NCBI RefSeq assembly: GCF_001424425.1
Contig: NZ_LMPT01000012.1
Coordinates: 518,074-582,073 of the forward strand
Direction of reading: 5' to 3'
Source of the DNA: Acidovorax sp. Leaf191
Lineage (GTDB): Bacteria; Pseudomonadota; Gammaproteobacteria; Burkholderiales; Burkholderiaceae_C
DNA: 64,000 bases
Within the stretch, counting starts at the first letter, position 1. Every line of letters starts with the position of its first letter. The notes below the pieces were generated by a model. It saw only the letters and a program-made list of their open reading frames with translations. It was not told the DNA's origin and searched no databases. The position numbers were made by a program, and so were the translations under genes. Of the stretch, positions 34,066 through 43,109 are shown piece by piece.

Positions 34066-34890
34066 ATGGATTTGGGTATTGCAGGCAAATGGGCGCTGGT
34101 GTGCGGCGCCAGCAAGGGCTTGGGCTACGGCAGCGCGCTGGCATTGGTGCAGGAGGGCGTGAACGTGGTCATCAACGCGCGCAACGCGGACGCCCTGGCG
34201 CAGGCTGCTACTCAATTGATAGCTGAAGGCGCCAGTGCAGCAAGCGCGAGCGGCAAGAAAGCCCCGCAAGTGATCGCCGTGGCGGCGGACATCACCACCC
34301 CCGAGGGGCGCCAGGCCGTGTTCGCGGCGGCAGGCGGCCCCGGCCGGGACTTCGACATCGTGGTGACGAATGCCGGCGGCCCGCCCACCGGCGACTTCCG
34401 CGACTGGAACCGCGACGCGTGGATCAAGGCGGTGGATGCCAACATGCTCACGCCCATCGAACTCATCCAGGCCACGGTGGACGGCATGGCCGCCCGCGGC
34501 TTCGGCCGCATCGTCAACATCACCTCCAGCGCGGTGAAGGCGCCCATCGACATCCTCGGGCTGTCCAACGGCGCGCGCAGCGGGCTCACAGGCTTCGTGG
34601 CGGGGGTCTCGCGCAGCAAGATCGCCGCGCGCGGCGTGACCATCAACAACCTGCTGCCGGGCAAGTTCGACACCGACCGGCTCGCGGCCACCGTGAATGC
34701 TGCCGCCACCAAGGCCGGCAAGAGCGTGGACGAATTGCGCACCGCGCAGCAGGCGCAGATCCCTGCCGGGCGCTACGGCACGGCGCAGGAGTTCGGCGCC
34801 ATCTGCGCCTTCCTGTGCAGCCAGCAGGCAGGCTACATGACCGGCCAGAACGTGCTGGCCGATGGCGGTGCCTACCCCGGCACCTTCTGA
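34066..34890 (+). CDS. SDR family oxidoreductase lacking the YxxxK catalytic pair
   Basis: The 274-residue short-chain dehydrogenase keeps the NAD(P) motif (CGASKGLGYG), the NAG strand (VTNAGGPP) and the catalytic-region serine (NITSSAVK). The usual YxxxK is replaced by SNGAR (Tyr to Ser, Lys to Arg by alignment), so normal hydride-transfer chemistry is unlikely. A distinct SDR clade shares the L-S-N-G-A-R-S-G-L-T-G block, so this is ancestral rather than a sequencing slip. A dispersed-repeat copy is read in frame after NADALAQ. The start follows GGGAGA. Confidence 0.88.
   Translation: MDLGIAGKWALVCGASKGLGYGSALALVQEGVNVVINARNADALAQAATQLIAEGASAASASGKKAPQVIAVAADITTPEGRQAVFAAAGGPGRDFDIVVTNAGGPPTGDFRDWNRDAWIKAVDANMLTPIELIQATVDGMAARGFGRIVNITSSAVKAPIDILGLSNGARSGLTGFVAGVSRSKIAARGVTINNLLPGKFDTDRLAATVNAAATKAGKSVDELRTAQQAQIPAGRYGTAQEFGAICAFLCSQQAGYMTGQNVLADGGAYPGTF
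34207..34250 (+). repeat. Dispersed ~60-bp repeat, copy 3, in-frame in SDR gene
   Basis: GCTACTCAATTGATAGCTG followed by GGCGCC..GCAGCAAGCG aligns to the reverse complement of the 41296-41357 copy. It is read in frame as ATQLIAEGASAAS, a loop region between strand 2 and strand 3 of the Rossmann fold, making this SDR longer than usual there. Confidence 0.7.
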
Positions 34891-35097
34891 GCGCAAACTT
34901 TACACAGCGCACTGCAGGCCCCTGTGCCGGCAGTGGGGCTTCTGCCGAGGCCAGGCGCCGCCAAGGATTGATATAAACAGGGTGGCTGCCGCCCCGGCGG
35001 GTTCGTGGGGCGGTACGTATTGTCCCCGTGGCTTTTTGCCGACAAACTTTTCGTCAGGTGGAAAAACTTGGTGAAGAATGGCGGCCTGTCACTTGCC

Positions 35098-36213
35098 ATG
35101 CAATCAAGGCCTCTCCTGACCCATCGTCCTCGCCTTCGCACTGCGCTCACCAGTCTTGCACTGGCCGCGCTGTGCTGCCTGCCCCAAGCCGGCGCGCAAA
35201 GCGCCGCGCCTGCGGCGGAGAGCGCCGCCACACCCTACCGGCTGCGCATCGTGGGCGGGCTGGCAGGCATCAACCAGTACACGCGGCAGGAAGAGCCTTT
35301 CTGGAGCAAGGAGCTGTCGCGCCTGAGCGGCGGCAGGTTCGAGGCCGAGATCGTGCCGTTCGACCGCGCGGGCGTGCCCGGGGCCGAAATGCTGCGGCTG
35401 CTGCAGCTGGGCGTCGTGCCGTTCGGCACCACGCTGATGAGCTCCTTCACCGCCCAGTACCCCGAGTACACCGCGCCCGACCTGGCGGGGCTCAACCCCG
35501 ACATCGCCACGCTCAAGTCCACGCTCAACGCCTTTCGCCCCTACCTTGAAAAGGCCCTGCGCGACCAGCATGGCGTGGAGGCGCTGGCCGTGTACGTCTA
35601 CCCCGCGCAGGTGGTGTTCTGCAAGAAGCCGCTGCGCACACTGGCCGACCTGGCCGGCCGGCGCACACGCGTGTCGTCGTCCACCCAGGCCGACTTTGTC
35701 GGCGCGCTGGGCGGGGTGCCGGTGCTCACCGGCTTTGCGCAGATCATGCCCAGCCTGACGGCGGGCAACACCGAGTGCGCGATCACCGGCACCATGTCCG
35801 GCAACACGCTGGGCCTGCCCACGGTCACCTCGCATGTGCATGCGCTGCCCGTCACCTGGGGCCTGGCAATCTTCGGCGCCAACCAGGCCGCGTGGGAGGC
35901 CCTGCCGCCCGACCTGCGGGCGCTGCTGCGGCGCGAGCTGCCGCGGCTCGAAGCCGCGATCTGGGACGAGTCCGAGCGCGAGACCTTGAACGGCATGGCC
36001 TGCAACCGCGGTGCGCCCGCGTGCGTGGGTGGCCGCAAGGGCAGCATGGTGGTGGTGCCCGTGTCGCCGCAGGACGAGCGCAGCCGGCAGGAGATCCTGG
36101 CCTCCACCGTGCTGCCGCGGTGGGTGCAGCGCTGCGGCGCGCGTTGCGCCCAGGTGTGGAACCAGACCATCGGCCCCGTGCGGGGCATGACGGCGGCGCC
36201 TGCAAAGCCATGA
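35098..36213 (+). CDS. TRAP-type (DctP) solute-binding protein, orphan
   Basis: The 371-residue protein has a signal peptide (LTSLALAALCCLPQAGAQS) and the DctP fold: LRIVGGLAG at the N-terminus, FWSKELSRLSGGRFEAEIVPFDRAGVPGAEMLRLL, then TRVSSSTQADFVGALGG. Unlike normal TRAP systems no DctQM permease follows; the next gene, 91 bp on, is a membrane GGDEF-EAL sensor. It may therefore present a ligand to that sensor instead of to a transporter (inference). Extra cysteines (CNRGAPAC, CGARC) near the C-terminus suggest disulfides. The ATG start was preferred over upstream TTG/GTG frames because it begins the signal peptide. Confidence 0.87.
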   Translation: MQSRPLLTHRPRLRTALTSLALAALCCLPQAGAQSAAPAAESAATPYRLRIVGGLAGINQYTRQEEPFWSKELSRLSGGRFEAEIVPFDRAGVPGAEMLRLLQLGVVPFGTTLMSSFTAQYPEYTAPDLAGLNPDIATLKSTLNAFRPYLEKALRDQHGVEALAVYVYPAQVVFCKKPLRTLADLAGRRTRVSSSTQADFVGALGGVPVLTGFAQIMPSLTAGNTECAITGTMSGNTLGLPTVTSHVHALPVTWGLAIFGANQAAWEALPPDLRALLRRELPRLEAAIWDESERETLNGMACNRGAPACVGGRKGSMVVVPVSPQDERSRQEILASTVLPRWVQRCGARCAQVWNQTIGPVRGMTAAPAKP

Positions 36214-36304
36214 CCCGCTGGCGCCCCCACGCAGCAACCGGCCAGACACCCCTGCCATGGGTGCGACAGGGATGTGCAGGCATCTGCGTCGGCGCACGTA
36301 CTGA

Positions 36305-39037
36305 ATGAGCGAGTCCACCACCCCGCTTCGCATCAGAGCCTTCGTATGGGCCGCAGTGGCGGTGTTCATGGGCGCCGTGGCGCTGGTGTCGGCCGCCCTG
36401 GTGTGGAACGCACGCCAGGTGGCGCTGGACGACAACGCGGCGCAGGCCACCCGTTTCGTCGCCGGGGCCGAGGCGGCGCTCAACCGGTCACTGCTCTCCG
36501 TCGATGTGCTGCTGGCGAGCCTGGACGAACTGCTGGGCCTGTCGGGCGCGATGAGCGACTGGATCGACCCGGACGCGGCCAGCCAGCGGCTGCGCAGCTC
36601 GGCCCGGCAGAACCTGATGGTGCGCTACGTGGCGCTGATGGATGCCCAGGGCAAGATCATCGCGTCGTCCGACGCGGCGGGCAGTGCGCTGGCGGTGCAG
36701 CTGCCCGTGGGCTTTCTGGAGTCGGTGCTCAAGCAGCCCGTCTCCACGCTCGTGATCAGCCCGCCGGTGGTGAGCTTTGCCACGGCCGAGCGCGTGCTGT
36801 ACTTCGCGCGCCACCTGCGCATGGCCGACAGCGCCCGCGTGATCGCCATTGCCGAGCTGCCGGTGAGCGCGCTCAGCTCGGTGCTGGTCCAGGGCGTGGA
36901 CATCAGCGGCCTGCAGGTCACGCTGGAGCGTGCCACCGGGCAACTGCTGCTGAGCGTGCCCCACCGCGAAGAGAACCTGCCGCCCACGCTGAGCCCGCCG
37001 CTGCAGATGCTGGCGGCCGAAGGCCCATCGTGGAGCGCCCCGGCCCGCCTGAGCGGCGAGCCCGCGTTCGTCGTCTACCGCCCCATCCTGTACCAGGACC
37101 TGCGCATTTCAGCCAGCGTGCCGCGCAGCGACGCGCTGGCAGGCTGGCGCCAGCAGCGCAATGCCATCGGCCTCACGGGCCTGCTGTTCGCCGCCATGAT
37201 CCTGACCGCCGGCTGGCTGGCGCTGCGCTACCTGGACCGCCTGTCGCAGGCGCGCATGGCGATTGCGCAGTCCAAGGCCACGCTGGACCAGGCGCTCGAA
37301 TCCATGGTGAGCGGCTTCCTGCTGCTCGACGCGCAGCACCGCGTGGTGCAGTGGAACAGCCGCTTCGAAGAGATCTTTCCGTGGATGCGCAACGTGATGG
37401 CGCCCACGGTGCCGTTTCGGCGCGTGATGGAGGAGACCTCCAAGCACCACATGCCGCGGGCCAGCGACGAAGAGCGCATGCGCTGGGTGGAGCTGCGCCT
37501 GCTCAAGCAGAACCAGCACCTGGAGCCGCACGAGCAGGTGCTGCCCAACGGGCGCACCATCCAGATCACCGAGCGCCCCACGCCCGAAGGCGGCCTGGTG
37601 ATCACCTACCACGACGTGACGGCCCTGCGCCGCGCGAGTGCAGAGATCGAGAGCCTGGCGTTCTACGACCCGCTGACCAACCTGCCCAACCGCCGCCTGC
37701 TGATGGACCGCATGCAGCAGGTGATTGCCGCCAGCGTGCGCAGCGGCCAGTACGGTGCGCTGCTGTTCCTGGACCTGGACCACTTCAAGACGCTGAACGA
37801 CACGCTGGGCCACGAAGTGGGCGACATGCTGCTGCGCCAGGTCGCCGAGCGCCTGAAGACCTGCGTGCGCCGCGAGGACACCGTGGCCCGGCTGGGCGGC
37901 GACGAGTTCGTGGTCATGCTGCACGAGCTGTCGCTGCACAGCGAAGAGGCGGCGGCCTATGCCCGCCGCGTGGGCCAGAAGATCCTGCGCAAGCTCAACG
38001 TGCCGTATTCGCTGAACGGGCACACCCACCACAGCACCCCCAGCATTGGCGCCACGCTGATGGGTGGCACGCTGCAGCCCTCGGTCGACCTGCTCAAGCA
38101 GGCCGACATCGCGATGTACCAGGTCAAGTCGCAGGGCCGCAATGCGCTGTGTTTCTTCGACCCCCAGATGCAGATCGCGATCAGCGTGCGCGCGCAGCTC
38201 GAAAGCGACCTGCAACTGGCGCTGACGGGGCGCCAGTTCGTCTTGCATTACCAGCCCCAGTTCCACCTGGACGGCCGCATCGTCGGCGCCGAGGCGCTGA
38301 TCCGCTGGCAGCACCCCGAGCGCGGCCTGGTCGCGCCGGGGGCCTTCATCAGCGTGGCCGAGGAGAGCGAGCTCATCGTGCCCATGGGCCACTGGGTGCT
38401 GCGCACCGCGTGCGAGCAACTGGCCCTGTGGCAGAACGACGCGCGCTTGCGGCACGTGCAGCTGTCGGTCAACGTGAGCGCGCGGCAGTTCCGCCAGCGC
38501 GACTTCGTGGCCCGCGTGGTCGAGGTGCTGCGCGAGACCGGCGCGCGGCCGCACCTGCTCAAGCTCGAGCTGACCGAGTCGCTCGTGCTCGACAACGTGG
38601 ACGACACCATCGCCAAGATGGGCCTGCTCAAGACCAAGGGCGTGCGCTTTTCGGTGGACGACTTCGGCACGGGCTATTCGTCGCTGGCCTACCTCACGCG
38701 GCTGCCGCTCGACCAGCTCAAGATCGACCAGTCGTTCGTGCGCAACCTCGGGGTGCGGCACACCGACGACGTGATCGTGCAGACCATCATCGGCATGGCC
38801 CGCAACCTGGAGCTGGATGTGATCGCCGAAGGCGTGGAAACCCCGGAGCAGAAAGCCTTGCTGGCGGACTATGGCTGCCAGCTGTTCCAGGGCTACCTGC
38901 TGGGCATGCCCGGCCCGGTGGGCGATCTGGAGGCGCTGCTGCGCAGTGCGGCGGGCGATGCCCCTGCGGCGCCAGGCCAGGGCGCGTTGCCTGGCCCCGC
39001 GGATGAGAGCGTTGCATCGCCGGAAGGGCGCCGCTAG
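36305..39037 (+). CDS. Membrane GGDEF-EAL sensor protein with PAS domain
   Basis: The 910-residue protein has a helix at ~12-35, a periplasmic cache-like sensor (~36-285), a second helix (~290-310), a PAS domain (~325-440), a GGDEF domain (~455-610) and an EAL domain (~625-875). Both active sites look intact: ARLGGDEFVVM with an RxxD I-site (RRED) before it, and AEALIRW, SVNVSARQF, KLELTES, SVDDFGTGYSSL, KIDQSF, IAEGVETPEQ. It could make and degrade c-di-GMP, with ligand input deciding. It is linked to the orphan TRAP receptor upstream. Confidence 0.95.
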   Translation: MSESTTPLRIRAFVWAAVAVFMGAVALVSAALVWNARQVALDDNAAQATRFVAGAEAALNRSLLSVDVLLASLDELLGLSGAMSDWIDPDAASQRLRSSARQNLMVRYVALMDAQGKIIASSDAAGSALAVQLPVGFLESVLKQPVSTLVISPPVVSFATAERVLYFARHLRMADSARVIAIAELPVSALSSVLVQGVDISGLQVTLERATGQLLLSVPHREENLPPTLSPPLQMLAAEGPSWSAPARLSGEPAFVVYRPILYQDLRISASVPRSDALAGWRQQRNAIGLTGLLFAAMILTAGWLALRYLDRLSQARMAIAQSKATLDQALESMVSGFLLLDAQHRVVQWNSRFEEIFPWMRNVMAPTVPFRRVMEETSKHHMPRASDEERMRWVELRLLKQNQHLEPHEQVLPNGRTIQITERPTPEGGLVITYHDVTALRRASAEIESLAFYDPLTNLPNRRLLMDRMQQVIAASVRSGQYGALLFLDLDHFKTLNDTLGHEVGDMLLRQVAERLKTCVRREDTVARLGGDEFVVMLHELSLHSEEAAAYARRVGQKILRKLNVPYSLNGHTHHSTPSIGATLMGGTLQPSVDLLKQADIAMYQVKSQGRNALCFFDPQMQIAISVRAQLESDLQLALTGRQFVLHYQPQFHLDGRIVGAEALIRWQHPERGLVAPGAFISVAEESELIVPMGHWVLRTACEQLALWQNDARLRHVQLSVNVSARQFRQRDFVARVVEVLRETGARPHLLKLELTESLVLDNVDDTIAKMGLLKTKGVRFSVDDFGTGYSSLAYLTRLPLDQLKIDQSFVRNLGVRHTDDVIVQTIIGMARNLELDVIAEGVETPEQKALLADYGCQLFQGYLLGMPGPVGDLEALLRSAAGDAPAAPGQGALPGPADESVASPEGRR

Positions 39038-39066
39038 GACGGTTCAGCGGCCGCCTTGCTGCTGCA

Positions 39067-39102
39067 ACAGCGACAGCGACAGACAGCGACAGACAGCGGC
39101 AG
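39067..39102. repeat. Short tandem repeat after the GGDEF-EAL gene
   Basis: ACAGCGACAGCGACAGACAG and the following bases form a CAGCGACAGA-type tandem tract just beyond the stop codon, between convergent genes. It may vary in length by slippage. Confidence 0.6.
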
Positions 39103-39123
39103 GGCAAGAGCGGGCGCAGTGCG

Positions 39124-40026
39124 CTAACCCTTCCGTGAAGACACGATGATCCCGCCCACGATGAGCGCGAACGCCACGCCGTGAAACACCTGCGGCGTCT
39201 CGCCCAGGAACGCGGCCGACAGAATGCCGGCGAACAGCGGCGTGAGGTTGACGAAGAAACCCGCCACCGCCGGCCCCGCGCGCTGCACGCCCACGCCCCA
39301 GAAGCGGTAGGCCAGCACCGCAGGCCCCACCGCGATGAACACCAGCGCGGCCACCAGCGGCCAGCCCCAGGTCGCATGCGTGTGGCCCGCGGCCCATTCC
39401 ACGCCCGCAAAGCTGCCGGACCAGGCGAGGCCGAACACCATCTGCGCCATCAGGAAGGCGGCCCAGTCGCCGCGAATGGAGGTGGGCTCGGTGGTGCGCG
39501 ACAGCATCCAGCTGTAGAAGGCCCACGAGATGGTGGCCAGCATCATGAAGAGGTCACCCGGCACCAGGCGGAAGGCCAGCAGCTGCGCCCACTCGCCCCG
39601 GCTGAGCACGATCAGCACGCCGCAGATCGACAGCAGCGCGCCCAGCAGCTGGCGCTGCGTCACGCGCATGCCGAAGAACAGGCTGCCCACCGCCAGCATC
39701 CACACCGGCATGCTCGATCCCACCAGCGTCACGTTGATGGGGGTGGAGGTCTGCAGCGCCATGTACTGGAACGCGTTGTACAGGCCGATGCCCAGCAGGC
39801 CCAGCAGCGCATAGCGGCGCCAGTGGGGCCACAGCGGGCTGTCCTTGCGCAGCACGCCATGGGCCAGCGGCAGCAGCACGCCGAAGGCCAGCACCCAGCG
39901 GATGAAGTTCAGGGCGATGGGAGAAATCAGCTCGTGCACCAGCCGTCCCACCACGGCATTGCCGGCCCACAGCATCGGCGGAATCACCAGCATCGCCGCC
40001 GTGCCGGGCGTCAGTTTTTGTGTCAT
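39124..40026 (-). CDS. EamA/DMT superfamily transporter
   Basis: A 300-residue ten-helix exporter with two EamA repeats (PPMLWAGNAVVGRLVHE and the second-half GVGVQRAGPAVAGFFVNLTPLFAGILSAAFLGE). This second block, P-L-F-A-G-I-L-S-x-x-F-L-G-E, is typical of RhaT/YdcZ-like metabolite exporters. Substrate unknown. The ATG is MTQKLTPG, which gives the family length; in-frame sequence upstream is low-complexity. It is divergent from the quinone oxidoreductase gene. Confidence 0.88.
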   Translation of the reverse strand: MTQKLTPGTAAMLVIPPMLWAGNAVVGRLVHELISPIALNFIRWVLAFGVLLPLAHGVLRKDSPLWPHWRRYALLGLLGIGLYNAFQYMALQTSTPINVTLVGSSMPVWMLAVGSLFFGMRVTQRQLLGALLSICGVLIVLSRGEWAQLLAFRLVPGDLFMMLATISWAFYSWMLSRTTEPTSIRGDWAAFLMAQMVFGLAWSGSFAGVEWAAGHTHATWGWPLVAALVFIAVGPAVLAYRFWGVGVQRAGPAVAGFFVNLTPLFAGILSAAFLGETPQVFHGVAFALIVGGIIVSSRKG

Positions 40027-40178
40027 GGGGCTGCACTGTAACGGTGCGCTGCCGGCGGTGCTGCCCGGTGCGCCAATGTCCTTGGCAGATGGCGGTTGCC
40101 CGCAGGCGGCAAGGCGGCGTGTTTCGTGGCAGGATGGCCGCCGTTGTTGTGCATCCCCCATTCCAGGAGACCCAGTCC

Positions 40179-41162
40179 ATGAGCCTTGCCGTCCAGATCC
40201 GCCAGCACGGCGGTCCCGAAGAACTTCACCTGGCCGATGTCACCGTGGGCGAACCCGGCCCCGGCGAGATCCGCATCCGCCACCACGCCATCGGCCTGAA
40301 CTTCATCGACGTGTACCACCGCACGGGCCTGTACCCGCTGCAGATGCCCGCAGGCATCGGCATGGAGGGCGCCGGCGTGGTCGAGGCGGTGGGCGAGGGC
40401 GTCACGCACCTGAAGGCGGGCGACCGCGCAGCCTATGCCAGCCAGCCGCCCGGCAGCTACTGCGAAGTGCGCGTGATGCCCGCCAAGACGGTGTGCAAGC
40501 TGCCCGACGCCATCAGCTTCGAGACCGGTGCGGCCATGATGCTCAAGGGCCTGACGGCGCAATACCTGCTGAAGAAAACGCTGCCGGTGGAAGGCCTGCA
40601 GGCCGGAGACCACGTGCTGTTCCATGCGGCGGCGGGGGGTGTGGGCCTGATCGCCAGCCAGTGGGCCAAGGCCCTGGGCCTGCAGCTCATCGGCACGGCG
40701 GGCTCCGACGCGAAATGCCAGCTGGCCTTGGCCAACGGCGCGGCGCACGCCATCAACTATCAACGGGAAGACTTCGCAGCCCGCGTGAAGGAGATCACCG
40801 GCGGCAAGGGCGTGAAGGTGGTCTACGACTCGGTGGGCAAGGACACCTGGGACAAGTCCCTCGACTGCCTGCGGCCCTTCGGCCTCATGGCCAGCTTCGG
40901 CAATGCCTCGGGCCCTGCTCCGGCGTTCGCGCCCGGCTCGCTCGGCGCCAAGGGCTCGCTCTACGTCACGCGCCAGACGCTGTTCACCCACATCGCCACG
41001 CGCGAGAGCACGCAGGCCATGGCGGACGACCTGTTCGCGGTGGTGGCCAGCGGCCAGGTCCAGATCCACATCGACCAGCGCTACCCGCTGGCCGACGTGC
41101 AGCAGGCGCACCGCGACCTCGAAGCCCGCAAGACCACCGGCTGCACCATCCTCACGCTGTGA
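40179..41162 (+). CDS. NADPH:quinone oxidoreductase (zeta-crystallin-like MDR)
   Basis: A 327-residue zinc-independent medium-chain reductase: GLNFIDVYHRTGLYP, GMEGAGVVEAVGEGV, LKGLTAQYLL and the NADPH motif HAAAGGVGLIASQWAKALG. It reduces quinones by NADPH in the cytoplasm, normally one-electron, giving semiquinone. The ATG follows CAGGAGA. Its TGA stop overlaps the GTG start of the Nudix gene (GTGA), so translation of the two is coupled. Confidence 0.94.
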   Translation: MSLAVQIRQHGGPEELHLADVTVGEPGPGEIRIRHHAIGLNFIDVYHRTGLYPLQMPAGIGMEGAGVVEAVGEGVTHLKAGDRAAYASQPPGSYCEVRVMPAKTVCKLPDAISFETGAAMMLKGLTAQYLLKKTLPVEGLQAGDHVLFHAAAGGVGLIASQWAKALGLQLIGTAGSDAKCQLALANGAAHAINYQREDFAARVKEITGGKGVKVVYDSVGKDTWDKSLDCLRPFGLMASFGNASGPAPAFAPGSLGAKGSLYVTRQTLFTHIATRESTQAMADDLFAVVASGQVQIHIDQRYPLADVQQAHRDLEARKTTGCTILTL

Positions 41163-41992
41163 ACGCCGCTGTGCAGAACCCGTCGTTCGAAGCCTGGGTG
41201 GCGGGTGCGCGGCAGTCCGCCCGGCGCCCGCCTGCGAAGCCACGCCAGGCTCTGGTGGTGGCGGGGCAGGTGGTGGGGTCGGTGGCGGAGGGGTTTTTGA
41301 ATCAAATCAGACCCTACCGCTTGCTGGATAAGCGCTACCAGCTATCAAATCAGGAGCATTCGGGTGCCATGGCATGGTGCATCGATGGGCCGGCCGATGC
41401 CACCACCGATGCGCTCAACACGCTGGCCGCAGCCTTGCGCGACGCCGCGCTGTGCGGCCCCTGGCGCGATGAGCAGCTGGCCGTGTGCAACCCGGCGGGC
41501 GAGGTGGTGGGCACGGTGGAGCGCGGCGCCGTGCGCGTGCTGGGCATCACCACCCGCGCGGTCCACCTGGTGGGCCTGGCGCCGGATGGCCGCATGTGGG
41601 TGCAAAAGCGCTCCATGACCAAGCCCAACAACCCGGGCCTGTGGGACACGCTGATGGGCGGCATGGTGTCCGCCGCCGACACGCTGCCGCAGGCCCTCGC
41701 GCGCGAGACCTGGGAAGAGGCGGGCTTGCAGGTCGGTGCGCTGAACGCGCTGCAGCACGGCGGCCATGTCGACTTCAGCCGCCCCAGCCGCGAGGGCGGC
41801 GGCGCGGGCTACATGCTCGAACGCATCGACTGGTTCCGCGCCGAAGTGCCTGCGGGCATGGAGCCTTGCAACCAGGACGGCGAGGTGGAGCGGTTCGACC
41901 TGCTGCCGCCGGGCACCGTGCGCGATCAGGTGGCGCAAGGCCAGTTCACGCTGGAAGCCGGGCTGGTGATTGCGGGGTTTCTGGGGCTGTGA
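41159..41992 (+). CDS. Nudix hydrolase with N-terminal DUF4743-type domain
   Basis: The 277-residue protein has an N-terminal DUF4743-like region and a Nudix domain. The Nudix box reads GMVSAAD-TLPQALA-RETWEEAGL (residues ~168-190): the first glutamate of GX5EX7REUXEEXGU is Asp here, the catalytic REXXEE part is intact. Similar proteins are plant/bacterial thiamine or isoprenoid diphosphate-type hydrolases. The GTG start overlaps the qor stop. Residues ~46-66 are encoded by a full-length copy of the dispersed repeat, an in-frame insert. The last 47 bp overlap the convergent epimerase gene. Confidence 0.88.
   Translation: MNAAVQNPSFEAWVAGARQSARRPPAKPRQALVVAGQVVGSVAEGFLNQIRPYRLLDKRYQLSNQEHSGAMAWCIDGPADATTDALNTLAAALRDAALCGPWRDEQLAVCNPAGEVVGTVERGAVRVLGITTRAVHLVGLAPDGRMWVQKRSMTKPNNPGLWDTLMGGMVSAADTLPQALARETWEEAGLQVGALNALQHGGHVDFSRPSREGGGAGYMLERIDWFRAEVPAGMEPCNQDGEVERFDLLPPGTVRDQVAQGQFTLEAGLVIAGFLGL
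41296..41357 (-). repeat. Dispersed ~60-bp repeat, copy 4 (reference, full length), in-frame in Nudix gene
   Basis: The longest in-gene copy. Outer ends TTTTGAATCAAATCAG and CTATCAAATCAGGAGC carry the same ATCAAATCAG direct motif, and the centre has GCTTGCTGGATAAGCGCTAC. It is read through in frame, adding about 20 residues (FLNQIRPYRLLDKRYQLSNQ). Confidence 0.8.
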
Positions 41993-43025
41993 TGCCCGAT
42001 GTGGGCTGCTTGGTGGGCTGCCCTGCGGGCTCTGCGGCAGGGGGCAGGCAGCCCAGGCCTTCCAGCGTGGCCTGCACGGCCGCATCGAGCGGCGTGTGGG
42101 GCTCGGTGCCCAGCACCGCCCGCAGCCGGTCGTTGGCCATGCGCAGCGGCTCGCGCCACAGGTAGCGCATCTCGCGCAGTTCGCGCAGGGTGGCCACGAA
42201 GGGCGACGCCAGCGTGATCAGCCACCACGGAAACGCACGCACCTTGGGCGCCGCGCCGCCGCGTGCCGCCACTGCCCGGCCGATGGCGCCCGCCATCTGC
42301 TGGCCGTCCGCGTCCCAGTGCCCGGCCATGTGGAACGGGGCGAACGCCGGCAGGTCGGCGCGGCGCGCGATCAACTGCACCATGGTGCGCGCCACGTCGG
42401 GCAGGTAGGACCACTGGTGGCCCACACCCGCGCTGCCGGGCAGCGACACCGCCGCCACCGGCTGGCCCGGCTTGACGAGGCCCTGCGCAAACCAGCTGTT
42501 GCCCACCTGCGGGCCGAAGTAGTCGCCCGCCCGCACGATGATCACGCGGCAGGTGGCAGGCGTCAGCGGGTGCGCCGCGGTGGCCTGCTGCAGCCGCCGC
42601 TCCAGCTCCGCCCGCACGGCGCCTTTGCGGGTCAGCGGGCGCTGCGGGGCGTCTTCACGCAGTACCGGAAAGGCATCGGGCCCGTAGTTGTAGACCGTGC
42701 CGGGCAGCACCACGGTGGCGCCCACGGCGGTGGCGGCGGCGATGGTGTTGTCGATCATCGGCAGCACCAGCTCGCCCCAGCGGCGGTAGCCCGGCGGGTT
42801 GACGGCGTGCACGATCACGTCGCAGCCCGCGGCGGCGGCCAGCACGTCTTCGCGGCACATGGCGTCGCCCCGCAGCCAGGCCATGCCGTCACGCTGCTCG
42901 CCCGCCGCCGGCGCACTGCGGTGCAGCGCCACCACCTGCCAGCCCGCATCGCGCAGCTGGCGCGCCACCTCGCCGCCAATCCCGCCCGTGGCGCCCAGGA
43001 CCAGAACCTTGTTGCCGTGTGCCAT
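41946..43025 (-). CDS. NAD-dependent epimerase/dehydratase family protein
   Basis: The 359-residue extended-SDR-fold protein has an N-terminal NAD(P) motif (VLVLGATGGIGGEVARQL) and the active-site segment LPGTVYNYGPD, where Tyr is present but the downstream Lys is not at the canonical spacing. It is an atypical family member of unknown substrate. Its 3' end overlaps the Nudix gene on the other strand by 47 bp. It is divergent from a LysR regulator, which probably controls it. Confidence 0.85.
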   Translation of the reverse strand: MAHGNKVLVLGATGGIGGEVARQLRDAGWQVVALHRSAPAAGEQRDGMAWLRGDAMCREDVLAAAAGCDVIVHAVNPPGYRRWGELVLPMIDNTIAAATAVGATVVLPGTVYNYGPDAFPVLREDAPQRPLTRKGAVRAELERRLQQATAAHPLTPATCRVIIVRAGDYFGPQVGNSWFAQGLVKPGQPVAAVSLPGSAGVGHQWSYLPDVARTMVQLIARRADLPAFAPFHMAGHWDADGQQMAGAIGRAVAARGGAAPKVRAFPWWLITLASPFVATLRELREMRYLWREPLRMANDRLRAVLGTEPHTPLDAAVQATLEGLGCLPPAAEPAGQPTKQPTSGITAPETPQSPARLPA

Positions 43026-43109
43026 GTGTGCACTCCAAAACTTGTTGCGATGAAGGCAGTGTGCGCGGGGCTAGGGTAAAAGGAAATTGCTGAAAATGAA
43101 GGTGAGGCT

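Noticed and set aside
36274-39006. A 910-codon frame overlapping the GGDEF-EAL gene in another phase
   Set aside because: Arg/Ala/Gly-rich frame-shifted shadow of the same length as the true protein.
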